Shown: positions 40,947-49,823 of the stretch, piece by piece
How positions within the stretch are numbered: position 1 is the stretch's first letter
Layout of the letters: the number at the start of each line of letters is the position of its first letter
Source of the DNA: Bacilli bacterium
Lineage (GTDB): Bacteria > Bacillota_I > Bacilli_A > RFN20 > CAG-826
Assembly (NCBI GenBank): GCA_017470115.1
Contig: JAFUEZ010000012.1
Coordinates: 1 to 49,823, forward strand
Direction of reading: 5' to 3'
DNA length: 49,823 nt
Position numbers and translations under genes: made by a program
The notes under the pieces: model-generated
What the model saw: only the letters and a program-made list of their open reading frames with translations
Databases searched by the model: none
What the model was told of the DNA's origin: nothing

Positions 40947-43805
40947 ATGAAACGTTTAATTGGCTACATCTCACTTGCTATATCATTCGTCGCAGCAGTT
41001 GCTGTTGGCGTTGTACCTACAATTTTAGGCATTAATGGCGGTGCAGATTATTCTTCTAGTAAAAATTTTGTCTTTAAAATTTCAACAAAACAAACTGAAA
41101 ATGATTTTTCAAATGGTACTCAAAGAGAGTTACCACGTGTAGCAGATGATGAAGAACAACCTATCGAAACAATTGTTAATGAATTCGAATACAGATTAGA
41201 TGCTGCAAATTTTAATGACTATAAATTACAAGTTATTGGCGATGATATTCTCAGTTTAACATTCAAAGATAACAATGGTGCATATAGTGATGTTGTGAAA
41301 TATTTAACTTTTTCTAACTCATTGATGATTAAAGACTATGCTGAAAACTACACAAAAGGTTACACAGCTTTAGAACTTGCAAGTGGTTCATCTTTAAAAG
41401 ACAACAATTTCTATGTTCCAGGTAGCGCATATGTTGAATACAAAGACAATATGCCTTATGTAGTTGTTAAATTAAGTAGTCCAGATGAATTTAAGACCAT
41501 GGTTAACGGTTTAAATGATACAGAGACAACCGATGTTACCAATGGCAAAAAGATGAAAAACATCACTAAAAAAGCTGAAGAACTCGGTGAAGAAGGTGAA
41601 GAAGAACATACTGTAGAAAAAATTGATAAACATAAAGCATTATTTGTTTTAAACAATTGGTTATCAGGTTTTAATCTTTCCGATATTTTAGATGGAAACA
41701 ACGGAAATATTAACGATAAGAATTTCTCAAAATATTTTATTTCGTATTTTGATGCATCTAAACCAGAAACTTTTTATTGGGACTATGATAATTCATTAGA
41801 TGAAGCTGAGCAAAAAGCAAAAGCTTATGAATATATTTATTTTAAATATTTCAAAGATGGATCAATCAATAGTTCAGAAGTTAATCCTGTTGATGTTGGA
41901 GTTGCTTATCATTTAAATAACGAAATTGAAGAGAATCCACGTTTAGCTTATGAAAAAGCTCAAATGTTTGCAGCTCAATTAAACGGAATTACTTATCCTT
42001 ATGAAGTTACATTGATTAATCAATCATCAGTTGATGCTGGTACTAATAATGTCGCTCCATTTGTTGAATATATTAAACTTGCAGGAATTGTCGAATTTTC
42101 ATACTTACTTATTGCTGCAGGTATTGCTCTTGTAATTGTTGCTTTATTCTTATTCTTAAGATATGGATTATCAGCAATAATGCCTATAATTTCAGGCTTA
42201 GGAACTGTTTTAGGTGCTCTTGCTTTATTTAACCTTTTAGGAAATACTTTCCAACTTGGAACTATTTTAGGTGCTATAGCAGTTTTAGCTCTTTCAATTT
42301 TTACCAATACTGCATGGCTTGATAAAGCCAAAAAGGAGATTTATGAAGGTAAAACTCTTAAAAAAGCTTATCAAGAAGCTGATAAAAAGAGTGCAATGTT
42401 CTTCTTAGATTTCAATGTTGTCGCTTTAATTCTTGGTTTAGTTTGTTACCTTGTTCCACATTCTGCAACCATCTCATTTGGTGCGATTTTAATGATGGGT
42501 GCCGCTATTAATTTAGTATTAAGTGGTATCGTTGTACGTGGTACAAATTGGTTCTTATTTAATTCTAATTTTGCACAAAACCATCTTAAATTCTTTGCTG
42601 TTGACAATAAATTAACAGCCGATCCAAGCCGCGATATTAAATCAAAATTCCTTGAATCATATAGAAACGACACAGATAAGACTCATAAGAGATTTAAAAT
42701 TATTGGTATCTTTGCTTCTGTTTTATTTGTTGCAAGTTTAGTTGGTTTAATTACTTTTAAGGCTGTCACTGGAAATGTTTATAATTCTGGTTCAAATCAA
42801 GGAAATACTCAACTCGTTGTATATGATTACATCAGTTCACCAACTGATACATTTAATTATGATAAAGAAAGCTTAAAAATTGAGAATACTTTAAAGCAAG
42901 TCTTTACTGATTCCGAAATGAAGAAGAAAGCGTTTAATAAATACTCAATTGATAGTTTCAGTTACACATATAAGTATGGTGAAACTTCATCATCATCACT
43001 TACAAGTGAAGAAGTATATTTTGTTGTTGATTTAGGCAAAATATATGATTTAGATTCAACAACTAATACATATTACTATTTAGATGCGACATCAACAGTT
43101 CAAAGTGGTGCATTAGAAGAAGCTTTAAGTAGTGTTTTCGAATTGAATTTAACAAATTATGAGATTAAACTTTCCAATTCATACGACGCAACAAATAATT
43201 CAACAACACTTTATTCAATTATTGCTGCAAGCATTGCTCTTGGTGTCTCATTCTTATATTTCACATTAAGATTTGGCCCATCAAAATCATTAACAAGTTT
43301 AATTGTTTTAGCACTTGGATTAGTATCTTCAATGGGTGTTTTCTCACTTATTAGAGTTCCTGCTTCAAGCGAAATTACAATTGGTTTATTACTTGTTTTA
43401 CTTGTTGGTGCTTTATCATTCATCTCATTCTTTGTTGGCGAAAGAAATGCTTATAAAGAGAGAAAACGTGATTTTGAAGATTTAGAATTAAGAAGATCTG
43501 AATATGTATATCAAAACAATTTGACATTCGCATTTGTAACGAATACAAGTTTGTTTGTTACATTTATCGTAATTTCAATGTTCTTCTCTAAATCGTTCTC
43601 ACCATACACATTGTTCTTATGTGTATTTGGAATCTTATTAACAACCGTTTATGAAGGTTCATTATCGCTCAATTTAGAAATGTTCTTTACAAAGAAATTT
43701 GCAAATATTAGACCTAAATTATCTAGACCTAATAAAAAGAACGCTTCTCAAGATAAAACTGATGAAGGACCACAAGAAGCAATTTTTGCCGGTATTAACG
43801 ATTAA
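40947..43805 (+). CDS. secDF: SecDF-like protein translocase subunit, divergent
   Basis: A 952-residue RND-fold protein with the SecD-SecF fusion layout: helix 1 (residues 5-25), a large extracytoplasmic domain (about 30-380), a five-helix block (about 385-545), another helix and domain (about 585-750), and a second five-helix block (about 755-915) ending in a polar tail. It should help pull exported proteins out of the Sec channel. The proton-relay motifs are degenerate: where SecD has G-M-A-V-D-A-N it reads LSIFTNT (Phe452 for Asp), and the SecF counterpart near residues 820-830 lacks Asp. The gene sits before recJ-rel as in many Bacillota. Confidence 0.85.
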   Translation: MKRLIGYISLAISFVAAVAVGVVPTILGINGGADYSSSKNFVFKISTKQTENDFSNGTQRELPRVADDEEQPIETIVNEFEYRLDAANFNDYKLQVIGDDILSLTFKDNNGAYSDVVKYLTFSNSLMIKDYAENYTKGYTALELASGSSLKDNNFYVPGSAYVEYKDNMPYVVVKLSSPDEFKTMVNGLNDTETTDVTNGKKMKNITKKAEELGEEGEEEHTVEKIDKHKALFVLNNWLSGFNLSDILDGNNGNINDKNFSKYFISYFDASKPETFYWDYDNSLDEAEQKAKAYEYIYFKYFKDGSINSSEVNPVDVGVAYHLNNEIEENPRLAYEKAQMFAAQLNGITYPYEVTLINQSSVDAGTNNVAPFVEYIKLAGIVEFSYLLIAAGIALVIVALFLFLRYGLSAIMPIISGLGTVLGALALFNLLGNTFQLGTILGAIAVLALSIFTNTAWLDKAKKEIYEGKTLKKAYQEADKKSAMFFLDFNVVALILGLVCYLVPHSATISFGAILMMGAAINLVLSGIVVRGTNWFLFNSNFAQNHLKFFAVDNKLTADPSRDIKSKFLESYRNDTDKTHKRFKIIGIFASVLFVASLVGLITFKAVTGNVYNSGSNQGNTQLVVYDYISSPTDTFNYDKESLKIENTLKQVFTDSEMKKKAFNKYSIDSFSYTYKYGETSSSSLTSEEVYFVVDLGKIYDLDSTTNTYYYLDATSTVQSGALEEALSSVFELNLTNYEIKLSNSYDATNNSTTLYSIIAASIALGVSFLYFTLRFGPSKSLTSLIVLALGLVSSMGVFSLIRVPASSEITIGLLLVLLVGALSFISFFVGERNAYKERKRDFEDLELRRSEYVYQNNLTFAFVTNTSLFVTFIVISMFFSKSFSPYTLFLCVFGILLTTVYEGSLSLNLEMFFTKKFANIRPKLSRPNKKNASQDKTDEGPQEAIFAGIND

Positions 43806-43833
43806 AAGAGGTCTAGAAACCTCTTTTATTTTA
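43804..43833 (+). terminator. Rho-independent terminator after secDF
   Basis: A 9-bp stem, AAAAGAGGT (43804-43812) with ACCTCTTTT (43819-43827), has loop CTAGAA and an A/T-rich 3' side ending ATTTT. It begins at the secDF stop codon. Confidence 0.85.
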
Positions 43834-43838
43834 AGAGT

Positions 43839-45389
43839 ATGAAATCATTCTTTGATAGATTATTAGAATATTTCCAAATTAGTGAAGAGGAGTATAACAA
43901 ATGGCAAACATTAAACGAGTCTGATTTGCCAAGTTTTAATGTGTTTCCTCATATTGATGAAATAGTCGAATACTTTAAAAAAGCTATTAAAGAAAAAAAG
44001 AAAATTTTGGTTTATGGTGATTATGATTGTGATGGAATTATGTCTATTTCAATCATAGTAAACTTATTTAAAACACAAAATTATAATGTTGGTTATTATG
44101 TTCCTAATCGTGAATTTGATGGATATGGTCTTACAAAGGCTAATATTGATAAATTTAAAGAACTAAATTATGACATTATTCTTTGTGTTGATAATGGGAT
44201 TACTTTATTTGACGAAATTGAATATGCAAATAAATTAGGAATTGAAGTCGTTGTTTTTGATCATCATAAACTTCAAGAAGGTAAACTTCCTAATGCTAAA
44301 TATTTCTTGCACCCAGATTTATCAGAAATAGGGAAATATAATATTTGTGCTGGACAAGTTTGCTTTTATTTTTCATGGGCTTTTTTAGGGGAAATTGACA
44401 AATACTTATTAACATTATCGATGCTATCTACAATAAGTGACATGATGCCATTACGTGACTATAATCGAACATTTGTCAAAGTTGGATTGAAATATTTAAA
44501 CGAATATAAATACGAAAATATAATGAATCTAATCGATAAGAAATTTGAGATTATAAATGAAGATAATATTGGATCTGAAGTTGCTCCAAAAATTAATGCG
44601 ATTTGCAGAATGCTTAATGACAATACTAGATTTAGTATCGTTAAATATTTTATACGTGATGAAGAAAATCAAGAGCAACGCTTAAAATGGATAAATGCAA
44701 CAAATGCTAAAAGAAAAGAGCTTGTTCAATCTTATTCAACTGAAGTAAAAGTTGAGGACGATAAGAACTCAATTGTACTAGTTATTGATAAAGGCGAAGG
44801 TATCGCTGGTTTAATTGCTAATAATTTGCTTCAAAAATATAATAAACCAGTAGTTGTTTTTTCAACAAATGAACATAATTCCATTTTAAAAGGTAGTGCA
44901 AGAAGCAAAACTGGTTTTGATATTGTTGAATCATTCAATTATTGCAAAGATTTGCTTGTTACTTATGGTGGACATGAATGTGCAGGTGGATTGTCTTTAG
45001 ATAAATCTAATCTTGATGAGTTTATAAATAAATTCGATGAATTTGCAAAAAATCATCCTTTTATTAGTGAAAAAAGAAATAATTTTAAAATTTCATTAGG
45101 CGAAATTAATATTACGAATTACAATTTACTTAGGAATTTTGCTCCATTTGGAGAAGATTTTCCTAAACCAATCTTTTTATTAAAAGATTTAAATCTTGCT
45201 ACGTGCTATACGTCTCTTGATGGAAAACATCTTTTCATGGATATTAGCAGTTATGCAAAATTAGTCTATTTTAATTTTGATAAAAATGTTGTTGCAAAAA
45301 GAAGCGCAAATTTACTTGGCACACTTTCTAGAAATAGTTTTAGAGGTATCGACCAAATACAATTTGTTGTTTCTGGAGAGGAGGAATGA
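43839..45389 (+). CDS. recJ: RecJ-like single-strand-specific exonuclease (DHH family)
   Basis: The 516-residue protein has the DHH phosphoesterase motifs: VYGDYDCDGI (Asp61, Asp63, Asp65), VDNG, DHHKL (Asp141-His142-His143) and the DHHA1 signature YGGHECAGGLSLD (near residues 377-389). An OB-like segment ends the protein. RecJ degrades single-stranded DNA 5' to 3' in repair. It is shorter than Bacillus RecJ (over 700), lacking the extra C-terminal domain, and has a short N terminus. The start is an ATG shortly after the secDF terminator, with only TAAGAG upstream. Confidence 0.88.
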   Translation: MKSFFDRLLEYFQISEEEYNKWQTLNESDLPSFNVFPHIDEIVEYFKKAIKEKKKILVYGDYDCDGIMSISIIVNLFKTQNYNVGYYVPNREFDGYGLTKANIDKFKELNYDIILCVDNGITLFDEIEYANKLGIEVVVFDHHKLQEGKLPNAKYFLHPDLSEIGKYNICAGQVCFYFSWAFLGEIDKYLLTLSMLSTISDMMPLRDYNRTFVKVGLKYLNEYKYENIMNLIDKKFEIINEDNIGSEVAPKINAICRMLNDNTRFSIVKYFIRDEENQEQRLKWINATNAKRKELVQSYSTEVKVEDDKNSIVLVIDKGEGIAGLIANNLLQKYNKPVVVFSTNEHNSILKGSARSKTGFDIVESFNYCKDLLVTYGGHECAGGLSLDKSNLDEFINKFDEFAKNHPFISEKRNNFKISLGEINITNYNLLRNFAPFGEDFPKPIFLLKDLNLATCYTSLDGKHLFMDISSYAKLVYFNFDKNVVAKRSANLLGTLSRNSFRGIDQIQFVVSGEEE

Positions 45390-45391
45390 TT

Positions 45392-47656
45392 ATGGAAGAA
45401 ATGAAACGTGATGGTTCATATGAATCCAAAGTTGTTGCTGCTCAAGATAACGTAATTCTTCAAAATGGTGGCTATCCAATGCATACTTTTGATGATGTAA
45501 GAGAGATATATTCCATTTATATTCATGATGAGAATGACTTAAAACTTATTAGAAAAGCATACGAATTTGTTTGCGAAAAGCATAGTGGAATTTTTAGAAA
45601 AAGTGGTGAACCTTATGTTCAACATTTAATTGAAGTAGCTTATATTTGCGCATCATTACAAGCTGGACCTGTTACGATTTGTGCAGGATTTTTGCATGAT
45701 GTTGTAGAAGATACAGAAACAACTATAGAAGATATCAGGAAACTATTTGGTGCCGATTGCGCAAGAATCGTAGATTCTTTAACAAAAATTCAACGTTTAA
45801 AATTATCAAAACGTACAGAACAAGAGTTTGAAGCTGAAGATCATCGTAAGATTTTTTTAGGAATGGCTAAAGACGTTCGTGTCATCATTATCAAACTTGC
45901 TGATCGTTTGCATAATATGAGAACAATTGAAGCTTTGAAAGAAGAAAGACAACAAGCACTAGCGAAAGAAACTTTAGAAGTTTTTGCCCCAATTGCACAT
46001 CGTCTAGGTATTTATAAAGTCGAAAGTGAATTAGAAGATCTTTCTTTAAAGGTTTTAAAGCCAGATGAATACAAACGTATTTCTGCGTTATTGAATGAAA
46101 AAATTGAAAATAGATCAAAGGCTTTGAATCTTCTTAAAAAGAAGATTGCAGATATATTACTTCAAAACAAAATCGAATTTGAAATTGAATCTCGTGTAAA
46201 ATCAATTTATTCAATCTATAAGAAGATGTTCGTTAAAGGCCATTCTTTTAATGAAATCTATGATTTCTTAGCTTTAAGAATTATAACTAAGAGCGAACTC
46301 AATTGTTACGAAGCACTAGGATTAATTCATGCTCAATTTAAACCTTTGCCAGGAAGATTTAAAGATTATATAGCTAATCCAAAATCAAATATGTATCAAT
46401 CTTTGCATACAACAATTATTGCTGGTGATGGAAATATTTTTGAAGTCCAGATTCGTACTCACGAAATGGATGAAGTTGCTGAAACTGGTGTTGCCGCACA
46501 CTGGAGATATAAAGAAGGGCAAAATTATAACGCAAAGCAAGAACAAAAAGAGATTGAAGAAAAACTCCATTGGTTCCGTGATTTTATTTCAATTAGTAAC
46601 GATAATAAAGATAAAAACGCACAAGAATACATGGATAGCTTAAGTAAGGATATTTTTGAAGCTAATGTCTTTATTTTTACACCAAAAGGGAAAGTTATCG
46701 ATTTACCTAATGGTTCAACACCTTTAGATTTTGCTTATAGAATACATACAAAGGTTGGAGATACAGCGGTTGGAGCAATGGTCAATGGAAATCTTGTTCC
46801 TTTAAGCACCGTGCTCAAAACTGGCGATGTAGTAGAGATAAAAACTTCAAAATCTGCACCTGGACCAAATGAAAGTTGGCTAAACTTTGTTAAAACAAGT
46901 AGTGCTAAATCTCATATCAAAAAATTTATCGCTAAGAAGAATGAAGATATTATTAGAGTAGAAAAGATTAACAGAGGAAAGACCATTTTATTCGATTTCT
47001 TTAGGGAAAGAGGATATGACGATAATCAAACAATCAACTTAATATCTACTGAAAATCTACTAAAAAACTACCAATTTTCTACTTTAGATGATTTATACGT
47101 TGGTGTTTCTGCTCATAGACCTACTCCAGGACAAATTGCGGATTTTTTGAAGATTAAGAGAACTGATATCAAAGAAGTTAAGCTTTTTAAGAAAGAAAAT
47201 CTAGAAGATGACAACTGTCCTGTTACAGTTGACAACCAAACAGGATTTAAAATAAACCTAGGAAATTGCTGCACACCAATTCCAGGTGATCCAATTGTTG
47301 GATATGTTACTAAAGGCATGGGAATTACTGTCCATAGACTTACATGTCCAAATATAGCTAATGCAAAAGGAAGACTCATTGATGTTCATCGGAAGAATGA
47401 TTTAGGAGTTAAATCATATCCGGTTGATTTAGTTGTCGAATGCAATGACCGACTTAATTTATTGTCGGATATTTTGAATGTTTTTAATTCAAATAAAATT
47501 AAATGCACTGAAATTTCAGCTAAATTACATCCTGAAAATATGACGACAAGCATTTTTGCTCAAATATATGTGTCTGATTCAAATGTTTTACAAAATATTT
47601 TTGCCATATTAAAGGGCATGAAAGACATTTACGATATAAAACGTGTAATACACTAA
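45392..47656 (+). CDS. rel: Bifunctional (p)ppGpp synthetase/hydrolase Rel
   Basis: The 754-residue stringent-response enzyme. The HD hydrolase domain includes FLHDVVEDTET with His102-Asp103, and Glu-Asp follow, so hydrolase activity should be intact. The synthetase domain includes YQSLHTTIIAGDG and EVQIRTHEMDEVAETGVAAHWRYKEG. TGS (VFIFTPKGKVIDLPNGSTPLDFAY), a zinc-finger-like region (NLGNCCTPIPGDPIVGYVT) and a C-terminal ACT domain complete the Bacillota Rel plan. An ATG at 45386 is too close to the GGAGAGGAGG site; the ATG at 45392 is preferred. It overlaps or abuts recJ. apt and dtd, frequent neighbours elsewhere, are absent. Confidence 0.95.
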   Translation: MEEMKRDGSYESKVVAAQDNVILQNGGYPMHTFDDVREIYSIYIHDENDLKLIRKAYEFVCEKHSGIFRKSGEPYVQHLIEVAYICASLQAGPVTICAGFLHDVVEDTETTIEDIRKLFGADCARIVDSLTKIQRLKLSKRTEQEFEAEDHRKIFLGMAKDVRVIIIKLADRLHNMRTIEALKEERQQALAKETLEVFAPIAHRLGIYKVESELEDLSLKVLKPDEYKRISALLNEKIENRSKALNLLKKKIADILLQNKIEFEIESRVKSIYSIYKKMFVKGHSFNEIYDFLALRIITKSELNCYEALGLIHAQFKPLPGRFKDYIANPKSNMYQSLHTTIIAGDGNIFEVQIRTHEMDEVAETGVAAHWRYKEGQNYNAKQEQKEIEEKLHWFRDFISISNDNKDKNAQEYMDSLSKDIFEANVFIFTPKGKVIDLPNGSTPLDFAYRIHTKVGDTAVGAMVNGNLVPLSTVLKTGDVVEIKTSKSAPGPNESWLNFVKTSSAKSHIKKFIAKKNEDIIRVEKINRGKTILFDFFRERGYDDNQTINLISTENLLKNYQFSTLDDLYVGVSAHRPTPGQIADFLKIKRTDIKEVKLFKKENLEDDNCPVTVDNQTGFKINLGNCCTPIPGDPIVGYVTKGMGITVHRLTCPNIANAKGRLIDVHRKNDLGVKSYPVDLVVECNDRLNLLSDILNVFNSNKIKCTEISAKLHPENMTTSIFAQIYVSDSNVLQNIFAILKGMKDIYDIKRVIH

Positions 47657-47707
47657 AAATAAGAATATTTTCTAATCTATTTCGTGGAAGTTCATTAGAT
47701 AATTAGA

Positions 47708-47713
47708 TATAAT
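47708..47713 (+). promoter_or_regulatory. -10 element of hisS-aspS
   Basis: TATAAT (47708-47713) lies 24 bases before the hisS start, with ATGAGG as ribosome binding site in between. No good -35 is seen at the expected spacing. There is no T-box in the 81-base gap. Confidence 0.45.
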
Positions 47714-47737
47714 TATTAATGAAATGAGGTTTTTTGT

Positions 47738-49117
47738 ATGTTTAATTTAGTAAAAGGAACACACGATGTTATTCTAGATGAAGCTCAAAAATATACTTAT
47801 ATTGAAAATGTTTTGCAAAATACTGCTCAACTTTTTGGCTATAAAGAATTTAGAACTCCAATTATTGAGACAAGCGAATTATTTTTAAGAAGTGTTGGCG
47901 ATAGCAGTGACATTGTTAGAAAAGAAATGTACACCTTTGAAGATAAAGGTGGCAGAAGTATTACTTTAAGACCTGAAATAACGGCAGGTATTGTTAGATC
48001 GATGGTAAATGCTAAGCTTTTTGCTATGCAAGATTATCCAGTTAAAGGGTATTATACAGGTCCTTGTTTTAGATATGAGAGACCTCAACAAGGTAGATAT
48101 AGACAATTTAATCAATTCGGAATTGAATGCATTGGAATTACAAGTCCACATAGAGATGCAGAAGTTATTTCAATGGGTTTTGACTCGCTGGTTTTCCTTG
48201 GATTTGAGAATGTAACACTTAAGATTAATACTCTTGGTGATGATGAATCTAGAGAGAATTATAAGAAAGCTTTACGTGATTATTTTGGTTCACATATTGA
48301 AAATATGTGTAATGATTGTAAAGAAAGATATCAACTCAATGTTTTACGTATTCTCGATTGTAAAGATCCTGATGACCAAGAAATCGTTAAAAATGCTCCA
48401 AAAATTAGTGATTTTTTAAGCGAAAACGCTAAACAATCATTTGAAACAATCAAAAAAGATCTTGATTTCTTAAATATCCCTTATGAAGTTGATGAATCTT
48501 TAGTTAGAGGACTTGATTATTATAGTGGTGTAGTTTTTGAATTCCATTACACATCTTCAAAAGGTAAAAATTATGGTGCAATCGGAGCTGGTGGTCACTA
48601 TGGAAAGCTTGTTTCCGAAATTGGTGGTCCAGAAGTTGAAGGTTGTGGCTATGCAATGGGAATTGAAAGACTTGCAAGTGTCATGAGTGATGACAATTTG
48701 TTTGAAGATTTAACCGATACAACAGATATTTATGTGATGCCTTTAGGTGAAAGAGCAACAGCTGCATCTTTAGGAATTGCGAATTATTTAAGAGTTTCTG
48801 GATATAATTGTGAAGTTTGCCTTGAAGGAAAAGGTATGAGTCAAATGTTCAAAAAGGCTGAAAGAAGAAATGCATTATATGCGATTATTGTCGGCGATAA
48901 TGAACTTGATAATGATGAATTTGTTATTAAAAATTTAGCTTCACAAGAGCAATTTAAAGTTAGCAGTGATGATTTACTTAAAAAGCTTGATGAATTATTA
49001 AATTTTGAAGGTAGAAAGCATTTTGAATGCTGCGATGGTGATTGCGATTGCGATGGTGATTGCGATTGTGCTGAATCAGAAGAAAATAAAGGCTGCTGTT
49101 GCAGTCATAAAGAGTAA
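47738..49117 (+). CDS. hisS: Histidine-tRNA ligase with Cys-rich C-terminal tail
   Basis: A class II synthetase: motif 1 near residues 30-80, motif 2 CFRYERPQQGRYRQFNQFGIE, His-specific RGLDYYSGVVFEF and motif 3 GCGYAMGIERL, then the anticodon-binding domain (IYVMPLGERATAASLGIANYL onward). Family members end near residue 420-430. This one (459) adds about 31 residues of Cys/Asp/Glu: FECCDGDCDCDGDCDCAESE then NKGCCCSHKE, with nine cysteines (431, 432, 436, 438, 442, 444, 453, 454, 455) and one His. The tail is encoded in frame by near-repeats of GATTGCGATGGT. It looks like a metal-binding tail; role unknown. aspS follows, a conserved pairing. Confidence 0.96.
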   Translation: MFNLVKGTHDVILDEAQKYTYIENVLQNTAQLFGYKEFRTPIIETSELFLRSVGDSSDIVRKEMYTFEDKGGRSITLRPEITAGIVRSMVNAKLFAMQDYPVKGYYTGPCFRYERPQQGRYRQFNQFGIECIGITSPHRDAEVISMGFDSLVFLGFENVTLKINTLGDDESRENYKKALRDYFGSHIENMCNDCKERYQLNVLRILDCKDPDDQEIVKNAPKISDFLSENAKQSFETIKKDLDFLNIPYEVDESLVRGLDYYSGVVFEFHYTSSKGKNYGAIGAGGHYGKLVSEIGGPEVEGCGYAMGIERLASVMSDDNLFEDLTDTTDIYVMPLGERATAASLGIANYLRVSGYNCEVCLEGKGMSQMFKKAERRNALYAIIVGDNELDNDEFVIKNLASQEQFKVSSDDLLKKLDELLNFEGRKHFECCDGDCDCDGDCDCAESEENKGCCCSHKE

Positions 49118-49137
49118 TACGTTAGAGGTAAAAAAAT

Positions 49138-49823
49138 ATGAAAATGGAATCTATTGAAGAAAGATTTATTAGAACTCATGGATGTGGAACCTTAAGAGCT
49201 TCAAATGTTGGAGAAAAGGTTTCAATTTTAGGTTGGGTTTCTAAGAAAAGAAATCTTGGAAGTTTATTATTTTTAGATATTAGGGATAGAACAGGATATG
49301 TTCAAGTCTGCGCAGAAACAGATTCTATAGAAATTCCTGAATTAAGAAATGAATATGTAGTTGAAATTAGCGGTACTGTCGTTAAAAAAGACGTTCCAAA
49401 TAAGAATTTAGCTACCGGAGAAATTGAAATTGTTGCAGATAAAATCAAAGTTATAAATACTGCAAATCAACCTCCAATTTCTACTCAAGAAGTAACTGAT
49501 GCTAACGAAGATATAAGACTTAAATATAGATATTTAGATTTAAGAAGAAACGTAATGCAAAATAGATTCTTTGTAAGATCTAATATTGTTAAAGCTACCC
49601 ATGAATTCTTGGATAACAATGGATTTATTGAAATCGAAACTCCATATTTGGCTCCATCAACACCTGAAGGTGCTCGTGATTATTTAGTTCCAAGTAGAGT
49701 TCACCCAGGTCAATTCTATGCTTTACCTCAATCACCACAATTATTTAAGCAAATGTTGATGGTTGCTGGTTTTGAAAGATGTTATCAAGTTGCTCGTTGC
49801 TTTAGAGATGAAGATTTAAGAGC
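49138..49823 (+). CDS. aspS: Aspartate-tRNA ligase, 5' part (cut by window edge)
   Basis: The frame opens at the ATG at 49138 after AGAGG (49124-49128) and runs 228 codons off the right edge. The N-terminal OB anticodon-binding domain ([36 protein letters not shown]) is followed by class II motif 1 ([26 protein letters not shown]) and the start of motif 2 ([11 protein letters not shown]). [20 protein letters not shown] is the bacterial AspRS flipping-loop/amino-acid-binding segment. The GAD insertion and motif 3 lie beyond the window. It is 20 bases after hisS. Confidence 0.96.
   Translation, partial: MKMESIEERFIRTHGCGTLRASNVGEKVSILGWVSKKRNLGSLLFLDIRDRTGYVQVCAETDSIEIPELRNEYVVEISGTVVKKDVPNKNLATGEIEIVADKIKVINTANQPPISTQEVTDANEDIRLKYRYLDLRRNVMQNRFFVRSNIVKATHEFLDNNGFIEIETPYLAPSTPEGARDYLVPSRVHPGQFYALPQSPQLFKQMLMVAGFERCYQVARCFRDEDLR

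Noticed and set aside
49021-49117. Cys-rich end of hisS as a frameshift artefact
   Set aside because: The tail is in frame with the complete anticodon-binding domain, ends in a proper stop, and is followed by a well-spaced aspS start.
1-49823. UGA read as Trp as in Mycoplasma
   Set aside because: TGA ends rnfC, uvrC and other genes at normal family length, and Trp positions use TGG.
1-49823. CRISPR array, rRNA genes, prophage genes or a replication origin
   Set aside because: No regularly spaced repeats, rRNA sequence, phage structural genes or dnaA/DnaA-box cluster is seen.

Overview
The window is a strongly AT-rich, gene-dense stretch of what looks like core chromosome from a low-GC member of the Bacillota (class Bacilli in the broad sense, on the Erysipelotrichia / RF39-like / Mollicutes side). 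TGA is used as a stop codon (for example at the ends of rnfC, uvrC and the TrmH-family gene), so this is not a recoding Mycoplasma. The gene neighbourhoods are typical of Bacillota (pheST, mraZ-rsmH, rplU-prp-rpmA-obgE, ruvAB, recJ-rel, hisS-aspS). Two aminoacyl-tRNA synthetase units have T-box leaders, which also fits. An Rnf complex indicates an anaerobic, ferredoxin-linked metabolism. The identification to class is inference.

Layout. 1-149: edge of an IS30-like transposase, minus strand. 335-411: tRNA-Arg(ACG) with promoter and terminator. 767-7439: an Rnf electron-transport cluster, rnfC-D-G-E-A, then a 66-residue Cys-rich membrane protein, a strikingly short RnfB, a lipoprotein ApbE, a NusG-domain-II protein and a Gx-family transporter. 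7558-10560: a zinc-ribbon membrane protein, a DUF523/TudS-like protein, a YgjP-like metallopeptidase and a TrmH-family methyltransferase. 10604-14744: T-box, pheS, pheT and a DUF177 (YceD) gene. 14828-19089: a reduced division cluster (MraZ-box promoter, mraZ, rsmH, a 73-residue membrane protein, ftsA, ftsZ) with no wall-synthesis genes. 19141-23563: T-box, ileS, lspA, rluD. 23555-29527: rnhC diverging from mutS2-uvrC and an unassigned helical protein. 29651-36675: tig, lon, engB, valS. 36732-40842: a 60-residue membrane protein, rplU with a structured leader, prp, rpmA, obgE, ruvA, ruvB. 40947-49117: secDF, recJ, rel, hisS, and finally the 5' part of aspS, cut by the window edge.

Most genes serve translation, repair, division and secretion. 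The unusual features sit inside otherwise ordinary genes. RnfB lacks its ferredoxin modules and has a new small Cys-rich neighbour. HisRS ends in a nine-cysteine tail. Trigger factor ends in a histone-H1-like Lys/Ala/Pro repeat tail. SecDF has lost the acidic residues of its proton-relay motifs. FtsA has no visible membrane-anchoring helix. Several genes (rnfC, the DUF45 gene, ftsA, rnhC, mutS2) have a -10 box ending only 6-8 bases before the ATG, so their mRNAs are probably leaderless, and several promoters carry AT-only palindromes. I see no CRISPR array, rRNA, prophage or complete insertion sequence. Several starts were moved from an upstream in-frame start (usually TTG) to an ATG with a well-placed ribosome binding site; each case is noted in its entry.
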